Assembly: GCA_041397365.1 (NCBI GenBank)
Contig: JAWKWT010000011.1
Span: 62,001-126,000 of the forward strand
Direction: 5' to 3'
DNA length: 64,000 nucleotides
DNA from: P52-10 sp041397365
GTDB taxonomy: Bacteria > Pseudomonadota > Alphaproteobacteria > Rhizobiales > Xanthobacteraceae
Position numbers and translations under genes: made by a program
Shown here: positions 25,414 to 34,659 of the stretch, one piece after another
Layout of the letters: every line of letters begins with the position of its first letter
Numbering within the stretch: the first letter of the stretch is position 1
Notes under the pieces: generated by a model
Seen by the model: only the letters and a program-made list of their open reading frames with translations
Told to the model about the DNA's origin: nothing
Database searches by the model: none

Positions 25414-26220
25414 CTAAGCCGCTTCGCGCGCCTGCCGCGGCTCGTAGATCGCCGCATGCGCGACGCGGGCGATCGGCGTTTTGCCATTGGCGATCACGAG
25501 CACATCCAGCTCGACGATCTTGTGGCCCTTGTTCTCGAAATTCTTCGTCACCTTTGCACGCGCGGTAATTTCGTCGCCGACATGGCCGGGCGCGAGATTC
25601 TGGATGGTGCTGCCGACGTGAATCCACGGACCCATCTTGGCGTTCTGCGTCAGCGCCCAGTTGCAGGCCCGCAGGATCGTGCCTGAATGGATGATGCTTT
25701 CCTTCGCGTAGATCGGATCGGCCTCGCAGATGTCCTTCAGATATTGCGCCTGCTGCTCCGCCGAGAACGAGAACGGGCGGATGTTCAGCCACGCGCCAAC
25801 CTTGTAGCTCGTCTCGTCGGCCGGCGGCCTCTGCTCGTGCTCGGGCGGCGTCGACAGCTTGAAATCGTCGAGCGAAACCATCGGCGCGGCTGAAGGAAGC
25901 GTCGCGCGACCCGTCCCGCAGATGATGCCGCGGCTCTCGATTTGGATGTCGAGCCCGTTATCGCGCTCGGCGGCCGTCACCGTCGCGGTTTCGCCGTCAT
26001 AGAGCGGCTTGCCGAAGCGGCCCTCCATCTGGCCGCGTTCGAGAAACGCCTTGCCCCACAGCGTCAGCGGAGCGTGGCTCATATAGGCGAAGACATCGAC
26101 GCCCGGAACGAGGCCGCCGGTGAAGCCGAATTTCTTCGCCACCGTGTCGTCATGCATCTTGTTCTCGGAGAGCTTCGCCGCGTTGAAGGCGACGATGCTG
26201 TAGGGCTCGAATTTTGGCAT
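25414..26220 (-). CDS. MaoC-like double hot-dog protein
   Basis: The 268-residue protein begins MPKFEPYSIVAFNAAKLSEN and carries MHDDTVAKKFGFTGGLVPGV, which resembles the hydratase/epimerase hot-dog motif with histidine and aspartate followed by GLVPG. A second half with HVGSTIQNLAPGHVGDEI looks like another hot-dog unit. It may act as an enoyl-CoA hydratase or thioesterase in the acyl-CoA pathway encoded around it. It lies 24 bp after the acyl-CoA dehydrogenase gene on the same strand, at the end of a thiolase-like/DUF35/dehydrogenase series. I chose the ATG at 26220. Confidence 0.65.
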   Translation of the reverse strand: MPKFEPYSIVAFNAAKLSENKMHDDTVAKKFGFTGGLVPGVDVFAYMSHAPLTLWGKAFLERGQMEGRFGKPLYDGETATVTAAERDNGLDIQIESRGIICGTGRATLPSAAPMVSLDDFKLSTPPEHEQRPPADETSYKVGAWLNIRPFSFSAEQQAQYLKDICEADPIYAKESIIHSGTILRACNWALTQNAKMGPWIHVGSTIQNLAPGHVGDEITARAKVTKNFENKGHKIVELDVLVIANGKTPIARVAHAAIYEPRQAREAA

Positions 26221-26244
26221 GACATCTCTCCCCAAACTGTTTTG

Positions 26245-27399
26245 TCAGTCGTCCGCCGGTGCGAGACCTCCCGCATCCGACAGCAATTCCATGTGGTGAT
26301 CGAGATCGCCGAACATGGTCTGGATCGCCAGCAGGCGGCGGAAATAGTGCCCGGCCTTGTATTCCATCGTCATGGCGATGCCGCCATGCAGCTGGATCGC
26401 CTGCTCGCCGACATAGCGCGACGCCTTGCAGACATGCACCTTCGCCCCCGAGATCGACTTGCGGCGCTCCGAATTGTCCGACTGGTCGGACATCGTCGTC
26501 GCCAGGATCGACATGCTGCGCGCCTGCTCGACATTCATCAGCATGTCGACCGCGCGATGCTGAAGCGCCTGGAACGTGCCGATCGGCCGTCCGAACTGTT
26601 CGCGCGTCTTGAGATACTCGGTGGTCGTCGCCAGCAATTCGTCCATGCAGCCGACCGATTCGGAAATCGTCGCGGCGATCGCGCGGTCGAGCACGCGCTC
26701 GATCAACGGATAGGCCCTGCCCGGCTCGCCGATCACATCCTCCGCGCCGACCTTGACGCCCTTGAGGTAAATGTCCGCGCCCTGATGGCTGTCAGCCAGC
26801 TTCATCGGCTTGCGGGTGACGCCCGCGGCCTTCGCGTCGACGATGAAAATGCCGATGCCGTCCTTGTCGCGCTGGTTGCCCGACACGCGCGCGGTCACGA
26901 AAATCTTGTCGGCGCTGTCGCCATGCCAGACCAGCGCCTTCTCGCCGTCGAGCACCCAGCCGTCGCCATCCTTGCGCGCCTTGGTGGCGACGTCGTTGAG
27001 ATCGAAGCGCGATTGCCGCTCGGTGTAGGCGAACGCCAGCAAAAGCTTGCCTTCCGCGATCGCGGGCAGCATCTCCGTCTTCTGCTTGTCGGTGCCGGCG
27101 GCCTGAATGAAGCCGCCGCCGATCACCACGGTCGGAACGTAAGGCTCAAGCGCGATGGAACGCCCCAGCGCCTCCATCACGATCGAGGTTTCGACCGGGC
27201 CGCCGCCGATGCCGCCATGTTCTTCCGAGAACGCGACGCCGAGCAGGCCGAGTTCGGCATACTGGTCCCACATCTCGCGGCTCCAGCCGAGCGGGCTCGC
27301 CGAAATCTGCTTGCGCTTGTTGAAATCGTATTTTTCCGCCAACAGCCGATCGACGCTGTCCTTCAGCATCTTCTGTTCGTCGTTGAGACCGAAATCCAT
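26245..27399 (-). CDS. Acyl-CoA dehydrogenase
   Basis: The 384-residue flavoprotein begins MDFGLNDEQKMLKDSVDRLL. It contains the flavin/substrate region LAFAYTERQSRFDLNDV, DGEKALVWHGDSADKIFV, REQFGRPIGTFQALQHR and the C-terminal QLHGGIAMTMEYKAGHYF. At the usual base position no obvious glutamate stands out, as in dehydrogenases that pair with a second subunit. Another acyl-CoA dehydrogenase lies 2 kb away on the opposite strand, so a heteromeric alpha/beta enzyme like the steroid side-chain FadE pairs is possible. The start at 27399 is preferred over the upstream codon at 27411. Confidence 0.85.
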   Translation of the reverse strand: MDFGLNDEQKMLKDSVDRLLAEKYDFNKRKQISASPLGWSREMWDQYAELGLLGVAFSEEHGGIGGGPVETSIVMEALGRSIALEPYVPTVVIGGGFIQAAGTDKQKTEMLPAIAEGKLLLAFAYTERQSRFDLNDVATKARKDGDGWVLDGEKALVWHGDSADKIFVTARVSGNQRDKDGIGIFIVDAKAAGVTRKPMKLADSHQGADIYLKGVKVGAEDVIGEPGRAYPLIERVLDRAIAATISESVGCMDELLATTTEYLKTREQFGRPIGTFQALQHRAVDMLMNVEQARSMSILATTMSDQSDNSERRKSISGAKVHVCKASRYVGEQAIQLHGGIAMTMEYKAGHYFRRLLAIQTMFGDLDHHMELLSDAGGLAPADD

Positions 27400-27523
27400 C
27401 ACTACCCTCACCGCGGCGGATGCCCGTTGGCCGGCGTGCCGCCCTCATCGAATCTGGAAGATTTTTCAGGCTGAAAGACCGACGCGGACGGCTTCAAGCC
27501 GCCCGCGTCGCTGAGTGCTCAGA

Positions 27524-27910
27524 TCAATCCGGCGCGAAAGCCGGAATCGGCGGGCCTTCCTTGGCCGGCTTGAAGACGACATGCACCTTCTGGCCGATCT
27601 CCAACTTGTCGAAGTCGCAGTCGACGATGTTGGTCAGCATCTTCGGCCCTTCCGCGAGCGTGACATAAGCCAGCGCGTAAGGCTCCGGAACGCGGCGCAT
27701 GGTCGAGTGCGAGTAGATCTCGCCCTTGCCGGACGCTTCCTTCCAGACCGTTTCCGCACTGGCGCAGAACGGACAGATCGTCCGCGGATAGAAGAACGCC
27801 TTGTTGCACTTCGTGCAGCTCTTAATCATCAGCTTGCCCTGCGCGGCACCGTCCCAATACGGCTTGCTTTCGGGGTTGATGACTGCCGCGGGAAATTGAC
27901 GTTCGGCCAT
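27524..27910 (-). CDS. Zn-ribbon/OB-fold DUF35 protein (thiolase partner)
   Basis: This 128-residue protein has a rubredoxin-like zinc ribbon with cysteine pairs in CTKCNKAFFYPRTICPFC, followed by an OB fold (GEIYSHSTMRRVPEPYAL, FDKLEIGQKVHVVFK). DUF35 proteins bind acyl-CoA and commonly form complexes with thiolase-like partners. Its start codon overlaps the stop of the thiolase-like gene as TAATG, a sign of translational coupling and equal production. In Ltp2/DUF35 aldolases this pair cleaves 17-hydroxy steroid side chains. A related retro-aldol or thiolytic step is the best guess here. Confidence 0.85.
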   Translation of the reverse strand: MAERQFPAAVINPESKPYWDGAAQGKLMIKSCTKCNKAFFYPRTICPFCASAETVWKEASGKGEIYSHSTMRRVPEPYALAYVTLAEGPKMLTNIVDCDFDKLEIGQKVHVVFKPAKEGPPIPAFAPD

Positions 27911-29064
27911 TACTCACGCTCCATGATGAGGGTTGCGCTGCCGTGACGGACGCCGAGCGAGCCGCCCGTTCCGTGAGCCAGCGCGATATCGCAGTTCTTC
28001 ACCTGCACCTTCGGGTGGGCTTCGCCGCGCAACTGGCGCACGGCCTCGATCACCTTGGTGATGCCGCCGCGATTGGCGGGATGGTTGTTGCAGAGTCCGC
28101 CGCCATCGGTGTTGAACGGCAGCTTGCCGACGCCCGAGATCAGGTTGCCGTCGGAGACGAACTTGCCGCCTTGGCCCTTCTCGCAGAAGCCGAGATCCTC
28201 GATCTGCATCAGCACCGTGATGGTGAAGCTGTCATAGATCGAGGCGTATTTGATGTCGGACTGCTTCACGCCGGCTTCCGCGAACGCGATCGGACCGGAC
28301 CAGCGCGCGCCCGAATAGGTCAGGTCGGTGTCGCCGCCGGCCTGTCCCTTCGGCGATTCGCCAGCGCCCATCACCTTCACCTTCGGACGGTTGAGCGATT
28401 TGGCGACTTCCGGGCTGGTCACGATCAGCGCGCCGCCGCCATCGGTGATGACGCAGCAATCGAGACGATGCAGCGGGTTGGAGATCATCGGCGAATTGAC
28501 GACGTCCTCGACCGTCACGACGTCGCGCAGGAACGCATGCTCATTGTATTGCGCGTGATGAGAGGCCGCGACCTTGACCCAGGCGAGTTGCTCGCTGGTG
28601 GTACCGTATTCGTACATGTGGCGCGCGGCGCACATGCCGTAGGAATTGGCGACGACGATGCCGTAAGGCGATTCATACGACGCATCCGGCGCGGTCGGAA
28701 TCACGGCGCGCGGCACCGACGAAGTCAGCGGCTTGCCGGCCAGCGTAATCAGCGCCACCGAGCACTTGCCCGCCGCGATCGCCTGGGCGGCGTGCGAGAC
28801 GTGGGCAATGTAGGTCGAACCGCCGAAATCGGTCGAATCGACGTGGCGGGCCTTGATGCCCATGTAGTCGACCATGCTGAGCGGGCCGAGACCCGGCGCG
28901 TCGCCGGCGCAGAAATAGCCGTCGACATCCTTCATCGTCAGCCCGGCGTCTTTCAGCGCACCGACAGCCGATTCAGCGTGAATTTGCGGAACGGACTTGT
29001 CCGGCGCCTTGCGCGTGGGGTGCTCATAGGCCCCCATGATGTAAGCTTTGCCCTTAATACTCAT
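27910..29064 (-). CDS. Thiolase-like protein (SCP2/Ltp2-type, lacks the nucleophile cysteine)
   Basis: The 384-residue protein has the two-lobed thiolase fold, from MSIKGKAYIMGAYEHPTRKA to ALAHGTGGSLGVRHGSATLI. The catalytic histidine segment CNNHPANRGGITKVIEA is present. Where thiolases carry the reactive cysteine, the sequence reads DFGGSTYIAHVSHAA, with no cysteine. This is the pattern of non-decarboxylating thiolase-like proteins and Ltp2 aldolases, which work with a DUF35 partner. That partner follows directly with a one-base TAATG overlap. I infer a carbon-carbon cleavage step on a CoA ester. Confidence 0.8.
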   Translation of the reverse strand: MSIKGKAYIMGAYEHPTRKAPDKSVPQIHAESAVGALKDAGLTMKDVDGYFCAGDAPGLGPLSMVDYMGIKARHVDSTDFGGSTYIAHVSHAAQAIAAGKCSVALITLAGKPLTSSVPRAVIPTAPDASYESPYGIVVANSYGMCAARHMYEYGTTSEQLAWVKVAASHHAQYNEHAFLRDVVTVEDVVNSPMISNPLHRLDCCVITDGGGALIVTSPEVAKSLNRPKVKVMGAGESPKGQAGGDTDLTYSGARWSGPIAFAEAGVKQSDIKYASIYDSFTITVLMQIEDLGFCEKGQGGKFVSDGNLISGVGKLPFNTDGGGLCNNHPANRGGITKVIEAVRQLRGEAHPKVQVKNCDIALAHGTGGSLGVRHGSATLIMERE

Positions 29065-29500
29065 TCAGGTGTGTCCTGCCCTTTTGGATTTAACGCTTGC
29101 CCGACGATTTAATCACGGCAGATGCGCCGCATGCAAACCGCGACATGCGTTGTGAGGTTCGACCTCGGGTCCTGAGCCGCAGCTGAGCCTTGACCTTAGC
29201 CTTGGCATGAGCCTTGGCGGCATTGTCCCTTCGGACATTTGTCACGCTCGCGCATGAAGGCACGAGAGCGATATTTGCCTTAGGCTCGTGCAAAAAAGGA
29301 ATGGCTTGGCGAGACCGCAAGGAGTGGCCGGCGGCGACTTCGCGTGTATAGTCGAGGCCGTGTTTCGGACAGGCGCTGGTTTTCCACTAGAGTTCAGCGC
29401 GGTTTGTGCAAAGCAGCGAGAACGGGCGGCCGTCGTCGGCCGCGAGACCGTTCCAGAATACGTAACGCGGCGCTTGGTCGCGCATCGGGGAGACAACGCG
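29065..29500. other. Divergent intergenic region between the thiolase-like and acyl-CoA dehydrogenase genes
   Basis: This gap of about 435 bp should contain both promoters of the divergent catabolic operons. Around 29180-29216 there is a degenerate series of AGCCTTG-like units. Nothing I can call confidently as a gene, operator or terminator is present; the open frames here (for example 29090-29320 minus) lack start signals and recognisable products. Confidence 0.5.
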
Positions 29501-30697
29501 ATGGACATGGGCTTCACCGCTGAAGAACTGGCGTTCCGCGACGAGGTTCGCGCTTGGATCAAAGAGAACCTGCCGGCCGAGTTGAAGCAGAAGATGATCG
29601 ACGGCGTCGTTCCGAACAAGCAGGACATCGTCTCCTGGCACCAGAAGCTCAACGCCAAGGGCTGGGCTGTGCCGCACTGGCCGGTCGAATGGGGTGGACA
29701 GGACTGGACCCCGACGCAGCGCTTCATCCTGCGCGAGGAGCTGGAGATGGCGCCGGCTCCGCTGCCGAACGGCATGAATGTCGGACTGTGCGGCCCGGTG
29801 GTGGCTCATTTCGGCACGCCCGAGCAGAAGAAGCGCTTCCTGCCGCGGATGGCGAATTGCGACGACTGGTGGTGCCAGGGATTCTCGGAGCCCGGCTCAG
29901 GGTCCGACCTCGCTTCGCTGCGCACCAGCGCCCGGCGCGAAGGGGACCACTACATCGTCAACGGCTCGAAGATGTGGACCACCAACGCGCAATATGCCGA
30001 CTGGATTTTCTGCCTGGTCCGCACCGACCCGAAGGCGAAGAAGCAGGAAGGCATCTCGTTCCTGCTGTTCAGCATGACGAGCCCCGGCGTCACCGTGCGC
30101 CCCGTCCACACGATGGAAGGCGGCGCGGAAGTCAACGAATGCTTCTTCGAGAACGTCAAGGTGCCGGTCGATCAGCTGATCGGCGAGGAGAACAAGGGCT
30201 GGGACTGCGCGAAATTCCTGCTCGGCAATGAGCGCACGGGCGCGGCCCGCGTCGGCGCGATGACCGAGCGGCTCAGGCATCTGCGCAAGCTGGCGATGGC
30301 GGAGATCAAGAACGGCAAGCCGATCATCGAGGACCCCGCCTTCCGCGGCCGCCTGCTGGCGCTCGAAGTCGAGGCCAAGGCGCATGAGATCACCACCATG
30401 CGCATTCTCGACAGCGATTCGCGCAAGGATCGCGGCGACGCGCCGAATCCGCTGTCGTCGCTGCTGAAGCTGCGCTCCAGCGAATTGCGGCAGGAGCTGA
30501 CGCATCTCTACATGGAGATGGCGGGACCGTTCGCGATGCGGCTGGCGCTGGAGACCGAGTCGGAAGACGAGGCGATCGGCCCCGATTGGGCCGGCGTCGC
30601 CACCGGCGTCTATCTCAACAACCGCAAGGTCACGATTTACGGCGGCACCAGCGAGGTGCAGCACAACATCCTGGCGAAGGCCGTCCTCGGCCTCTGA
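29501..30697 (+). CDS. Acyl-CoA dehydrogenase
   Basis: The 398-residue protein starts MDMGFTAEELAFRDEVRAWI and shows GFSEPGSGSDLASLRT (flavin and substrate loop), NGSKMWTTNAQYADWIFC, FENVKVPVDQLIGEENKGW and the C-terminal IYGGTSEVQHNILAKAVLG. It is a complete flavin-dependent dehydrogenase of the long or branched acyl-CoA type. The frame extends upstream to 29288, but the ATG at 29501 follows GGGGAGA and matches the family start. It is the first gene of a plus-strand operon with two CoA-transferase genes. Confidence 0.88.
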   Translation: MDMGFTAEELAFRDEVRAWIKENLPAELKQKMIDGVVPNKQDIVSWHQKLNAKGWAVPHWPVEWGGQDWTPTQRFILREELEMAPAPLPNGMNVGLCGPVVAHFGTPEQKKRFLPRMANCDDWWCQGFSEPGSGSDLASLRTSARREGDHYIVNGSKMWTTNAQYADWIFCLVRTDPKAKKQEGISFLLFSMTSPGVTVRPVHTMEGGAEVNECFFENVKVPVDQLIGEENKGWDCAKFLLGNERTGAARVGAMTERLRHLRKLAMAEIKNGKPIIEDPAFRGRLLALEVEAKAHEITTMRILDSDSRKDRGDAPNPLSSLLKLRSSELRQELTHLYMEMAGPFAMRLALETESEDEAIGPDWAGVATGVYLNNRKVTIYGGTSEVQHNILAKAVLGL

Positions 30698-30700
30698 GCG

Positions 30701-33153
30701 ATGGCGGCCTTCCCTCTGGACGGATTGCGGGTCGTCGAACTCGGCTCGCTCGACGCGGTTGCGTATTGCGGCAAGCAGTTCGCCGATTTCGGCGCGGAGG
30801 TCATCAAGGTCGAGCCGCCCGCCGGTGACGTCGGCCGCACCTACGCGCCGCTTGTGGATACAGGCGCCGGCCACCGCGAGAGCGCCTATTTCGCGTGGCT
30901 CAACACCAACAAGTCCAGCATCACGGCCGATCTCGACAACGCCGACGACATCGCGCGCATCCGCAAGCTGCTGAGCACGGCCGACCTGCTGCTGGACGGC
31001 CGCCACCCGCAAGAGATCAAGGCTTCGCCGCTCTCGCATGAGAGTTTGCGCGAAACCGATCCCGGCCTCGGCATCACCGCGATCTCATGGTTCTCCGACA
31101 CCGGCCCCTATAGCGGCTACCATCCGAGCGGGGCGGTCGCGCGCAGCCTCGCCGGAATGGTGAAACTGATCGGCGCGGTCGAAGGGCCGCCGATGCTCGG
31201 ACGCGACGGCCAGGCCGCCGTGTTCGCCGGACTGACCGCCTTCATTCCGAGCCTCGCCGCGCTCTACAACCGCGAGCACGGCGCGCGGCGCTATCGCACC
31301 AACGTCCACGAAGCGCTGTTGCAGGTGACGGAGTTCGACACCTTGAATGCGCTGGAAAGCGGGTTTTCGCGCACGCGCGCCGGCATCAATATTTTCGGCC
31401 GGGGCTATCCGTCCGGAACGTGGGAGACGCAGGACGGAATCCTCGGCGTCAGCGTGGCGACGCCAGCGCAATGGACCGGCTTCTGCCAGATCATCGGCAA
31501 GCCGGAGCTGGCGCATGAGCCGAAATACTCCAAGAGTCTCGACCGGTTCATCCATGCGGCCGAGCTGAAGCAGATTTTCACGCCGATCTTCAAGACGCGC
31601 CCGGCGCGCGAATGGTTCGAGCCGGCATCGAATTCCGGGTGCCGCTGGCGATCGTGCCGAACATGCGCGAATTGCTGGAGCAGCCGTTCCACCGCGAGCG
31701 CGGCTCGTTCGGCTCCGTGCGGATCGGCTCGGCGGAATTCGAAGGTCCGGTGCTGCCGCAGCACCTGTTGCGGACGCCGCCGAAGCCCAACGGCCCCGCG
31801 CCGCTGGCCGGAGCCGACAACGACAAGACGTTCGTCGCGCATGCGCGAAAAGCCAAGGGCGCGGCGTCTCCCACGGAACTGCCGCTGAAAGGCGTGCGGA
31901 TCATCGACCTGACGATGGGCTGGGCCGGACCGACGACGACGCGGCAGCTCGCCGATCTCGGCGCAGACGTCATCAAGGTCGAATCGATCCAGTATCCGGA
32001 CTGGTTCCGCGGAACGGACACGCGTCCGCCCTATCACGAGGAACAGACCTACGAAAAAACCTACTGGATCCAGGCGATGAACCGCAACAAGCGCGGCATC
32101 ACGCTGGACCTGACCTCGCAGGACGGCCGCACGCTGCTCAAGCGCCTGCTCGAAACCGCCAATGCGGTGATCGACAATTACGCCGCCGACGTTCTTCCCC
32201 GACTAGGACTTGGCGTCGAGACGATGCTGAAGATCAATCCGAAGCTGGTCGTCGTCACCATGCCCGCCTTCGGCATGAGCGGCCCGTGGCGGAACGGCCG
32301 CGCTTACGGCTCGACGCTGGAGCAGGCGTCGGGATTGCCGACCATCCAGGGATTCGAGGGCGATCCGCCGTCCATGAGTCATGTCGCCTTCGGCGATCCG
32401 ATCGGCGGCCTGAACGGCGCGACATCGCTGCTGCTCGGCCTGATGCACCAGAAGAACACCGGCGAAGGCCAGCATATCGACCTCGCGCAGGTGCAGTGCC
32501 TGCTGCCGATGGCCGCGCCCGCGATCGTCGAACAATCCGCGACCGGCGCCACTTCGCCCCGGCTCGGCAACCGGCACGCGCGTTTCGTGCCGCAAGGCTG
32601 CTTCCCGGCGCTCGGCGAGGATCAGTGGATCACCATCTCGGTGCGCGACGACGACGAATGGCAGGCGCTTTGCCGCGCCATGCGCCGCCCCGATCTCGCC
32701 GCCGACCCGCAACTGAAGACGGCGCATGGCCGTCGCCAGCACGAGGACATGATCGAGGCGGAGATCAGAAAATGGACCGGCATCGTCCGGCCCGATTCGG
32801 CGATGGTGAAGTTACAGGCCGAAGGCGTTCCGGCGGGAATCGCGAAATTGCCGATGGACCTCGCCGCCGATCCGCATCTGTGGTCGGTCGGCCATTGGCA
32901 GGCCGTGGACAAGGCGTTCATCGGGCCGCACCTCATTCCGCTGGCGGCCTATCGTGAAGGCGACGCCGAGACGCCCGCGAAGGTACGCATGCTCGCGCCG
33001 ACGCTCGGCCGCGACAACCATGGCGTGCTGCGCGAAGTGCTCGGTCTGACCGACGCGGAAATCAGGCGGCTGGAGGATACGGAGGTTATCGGCACGGCGG
33101 CGCTGCCGCCGAAACCCAAACCGAAGAGACCCGCTCCGGCGGCTGGCGCATGA
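30701..33153 (+). pseudogene. Two-domain CaiB/BaiF (family III) CoA-transferase, one-base frameshift
   Basis: Two family III CoA-transferase domains lie in series. The first (30701 to about 31619) begins MAAFPLDGLRVVELGS and has FADFGAEVIKVEPPAGD; the second, from about residue 390, begins LPLKGVRIIDLTMGWAGP and has LADLGADVIKVESIQ and NRNKRGITLDL. A single missing base after ATGGTTCGAG near 31619 breaks the frame between them; restoring it reads WFEAGIEFRVPLAIVP, giving one protein of about 817 residues. It starts three bases after the dehydrogenase stop. The TGA stop lies inside a palindromic repeat copy. Tandem-domain members are known, so the fusion itself is plausible and the frame break may be an assembly error. 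Confidence 0.8.
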
Positions 33154-33222
33154 TCTGCGAAAAGCTTGGTCCGTGTCCGGGAACAGGTTTGCGCTTCGCG
33201 CCCCCTCGGACGGGACCGCATC
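33148..33222 (-). repeat. Rhizobiales-type palindromic repeat, copy 1
   Basis: On the minus strand this segment contains GCGCGAAGCGCAAACC, GTTCCC and a TTTTCG...GATCATGC end, matching the copy at 38617-38685 in the other orientation. The GCATGATC edge supplies the TGA stop codon of the CoA-transferase gene. The remaining gap to the next gene (33223-33357) shows no other feature. Confidence 0.65.
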
Positions 33223-33357
33223 ACGCGCGAACAAGAATGTTAGAGTTGAAATAATTCGACTTGAACAAAACGTACTCCAGCGCGGACAAGATCGCTTCCG
33301 GACATCGGAAAACTGATTTAGACGATGCGTCGGATTTTGGGGAATAAGGAGGTCCGT

Positions 33358-34554
33358 GTGTCGGAACGAGTGTTTGACGGTCTGAAAATCATCGATTGCG
33401 CGAGCTATATCGCAGCTCCCGTCGCGGCGACGGCAATGTCCGATTTCGGCGCGGAGGTCATCAAGATCGAACCGCTGACCGGCGATCCCTACCGAACGCC
33501 CGGACAGCCGGCCCCCGGTCGCGACCCGAATGCGATGAACCCGAACTGGATCGTCGATTCCCGCAACAAGAAGAGCCTGGCGCTCGACCTCGCATCCAAG
33601 CAGGGATACGCGGTGCTCCAGAAACTGGTCGCCGACGCCGACGTGTTCATCACCAATTTCCCGCCAAAAGTGCGTGAGAAGCTGAAGCTCGCTTATGGCG
33701 ACCTCTCTCCGCTCAACGACCGCCTGATCTACGCCTCCTTCACCGGCTTCGGCGAAACCGGGCCGGACGCCAACAAGCCCGGCTTCGACGCCACCGTCTG
33801 GTGGGCGCGCTCGGGGATGATGGATCTGACCCGCGAGATCGGCGGCACGCCGGTGCGCCCGCCGCCGGGCGCCGGCGATCATCCCTCCGCAATGGGCTTC
33901 CTCTCGGCGATCCTCGCCGCGCTCTACAAGCGCGAGAAGACCGGCAAGGGCAGCCATGTCGGCTCCTCGCTGCTGATGAACGGCTACTGGGCCAATGCCT
34001 GCTCGCTCCAGACCACCATCTGCGGCGAGGAGGTGCATCGCATCCCCGAACGCACCAAGCATCTGATGCCGTGGCGAAACAGCTATCAGTGCAAGGACGC
34101 CCGCTGGATCATCCTCAACATCGTCCATCGCGAGGATCGCTGGGACGGCTTCCGCAAGGCGCTCAACTCGCCCTTGATGGATGACCCGCTGCTGGCGACT
34201 GTGGAATTGCGCCGCGCCAACCCGCATGTGCTGGTCGCAGCCCTCGACAAGATCTTCGCCTCGAAGCCGCTCAGCGAATGGGCGGCGATCCTCGACGCGC
34301 ACAAGGTCATCTTCGGCACCGTCACCTCGATGGACGAGGTTCCGAACGATCCGCAGGCAAAAATCGCCGGCGCGCTGGTGCCTGCTGCCGACGGCACGAT
34401 GACCATTTCGAGCCCGTTCTGGATCGAGGGAGAAGAAAAGGTCGTGCCGCAGCGCGCGCCCGAGATCGGCCAGCACAGCGACGAAGTGCTGGCCGCCGCA
34501 GGGTTCAGCGCCGCCGACATTCAAAAGATGCGCGCGGACGGCGTGGTGCGGTGA
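33358..34554 (+). CDS. CaiB/BaiF (family III) CoA-transferase
   Basis: This 398-residue protein transfers CoA between carboxylic acids. It shows FDGLKIIDCASYIAAPVAAT, MSDFGAEVIKIEPLTGDPYR, NKKSLALDLASKQG, ASFTGFGETGPDANKPGFD and EKTGKGSHVGSSLL, the order expected for the interlaced family III fold, with the catalytic aspartate region near the FGETGPDANKPGFD segment. I chose the GTG at 33358, a few bases after the perfect Shine-Dalgarno AAGGAGGT, over the in-frame ATG at 33325. It follows the two-domain transferase and probably activates a related acid. Confidence 0.85.
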   Translation: MSERVFDGLKIIDCASYIAAPVAATAMSDFGAEVIKIEPLTGDPYRTPGQPAPGRDPNAMNPNWIVDSRNKKSLALDLASKQGYAVLQKLVADADVFITNFPPKVREKLKLAYGDLSPLNDRLIYASFTGFGETGPDANKPGFDATVWWARSGMMDLTREIGGTPVRPPPGAGDHPSAMGFLSAILAALYKREKTGKGSHVGSSLLMNGYWANACSLQTTICGEEVHRIPERTKHLMPWRNSYQCKDARWIILNIVHREDRWDGFRKALNSPLMDDPLLATVELRRANPHVLVAALDKIFASKPLSEWAAILDAHKVIFGTVTSMDEVPNDPQAKIAGALVPAADGTMTISSPFWIEGEEKVVPQRAPEIGQHSDEVLAAAGFSAADIQKMRADGVVR

Positions 34555-34603
34555 CACTCCGCAGCATCGGCGACAAGACATCGCCGACAAGCCAGTGAAA
34601 ACA

Positions 34604-34634
34604 AAATGCCCGGCTGTTGAGCCGGGCATTTTTT
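34604..34634 (+). terminator. Bidirectional rho-independent terminator
   Basis: AAATGCCCGGC and GCCGGGCATTT form an 11-bp stem around TGTTGA, followed by a T-run on the plus strand and preceded by A residues that give a T-run on the minus strand. It lies between the convergent CoA-transferase and FadB-like genes and can serve both. Confidence 0.92.
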
Positions 34635-34659
34635 ATTCAGGCGGCGCTTCGCCGAAAAA

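Noticed and set aside
29090..29320. 76-codon minus-strand frame with an Ala/Lys-rich segment
   Set aside because: It has no ribosome binding site and no homology pattern, and lies where the divergent promoters should be; the apparent repeat comes from AGCCTTG-like units.
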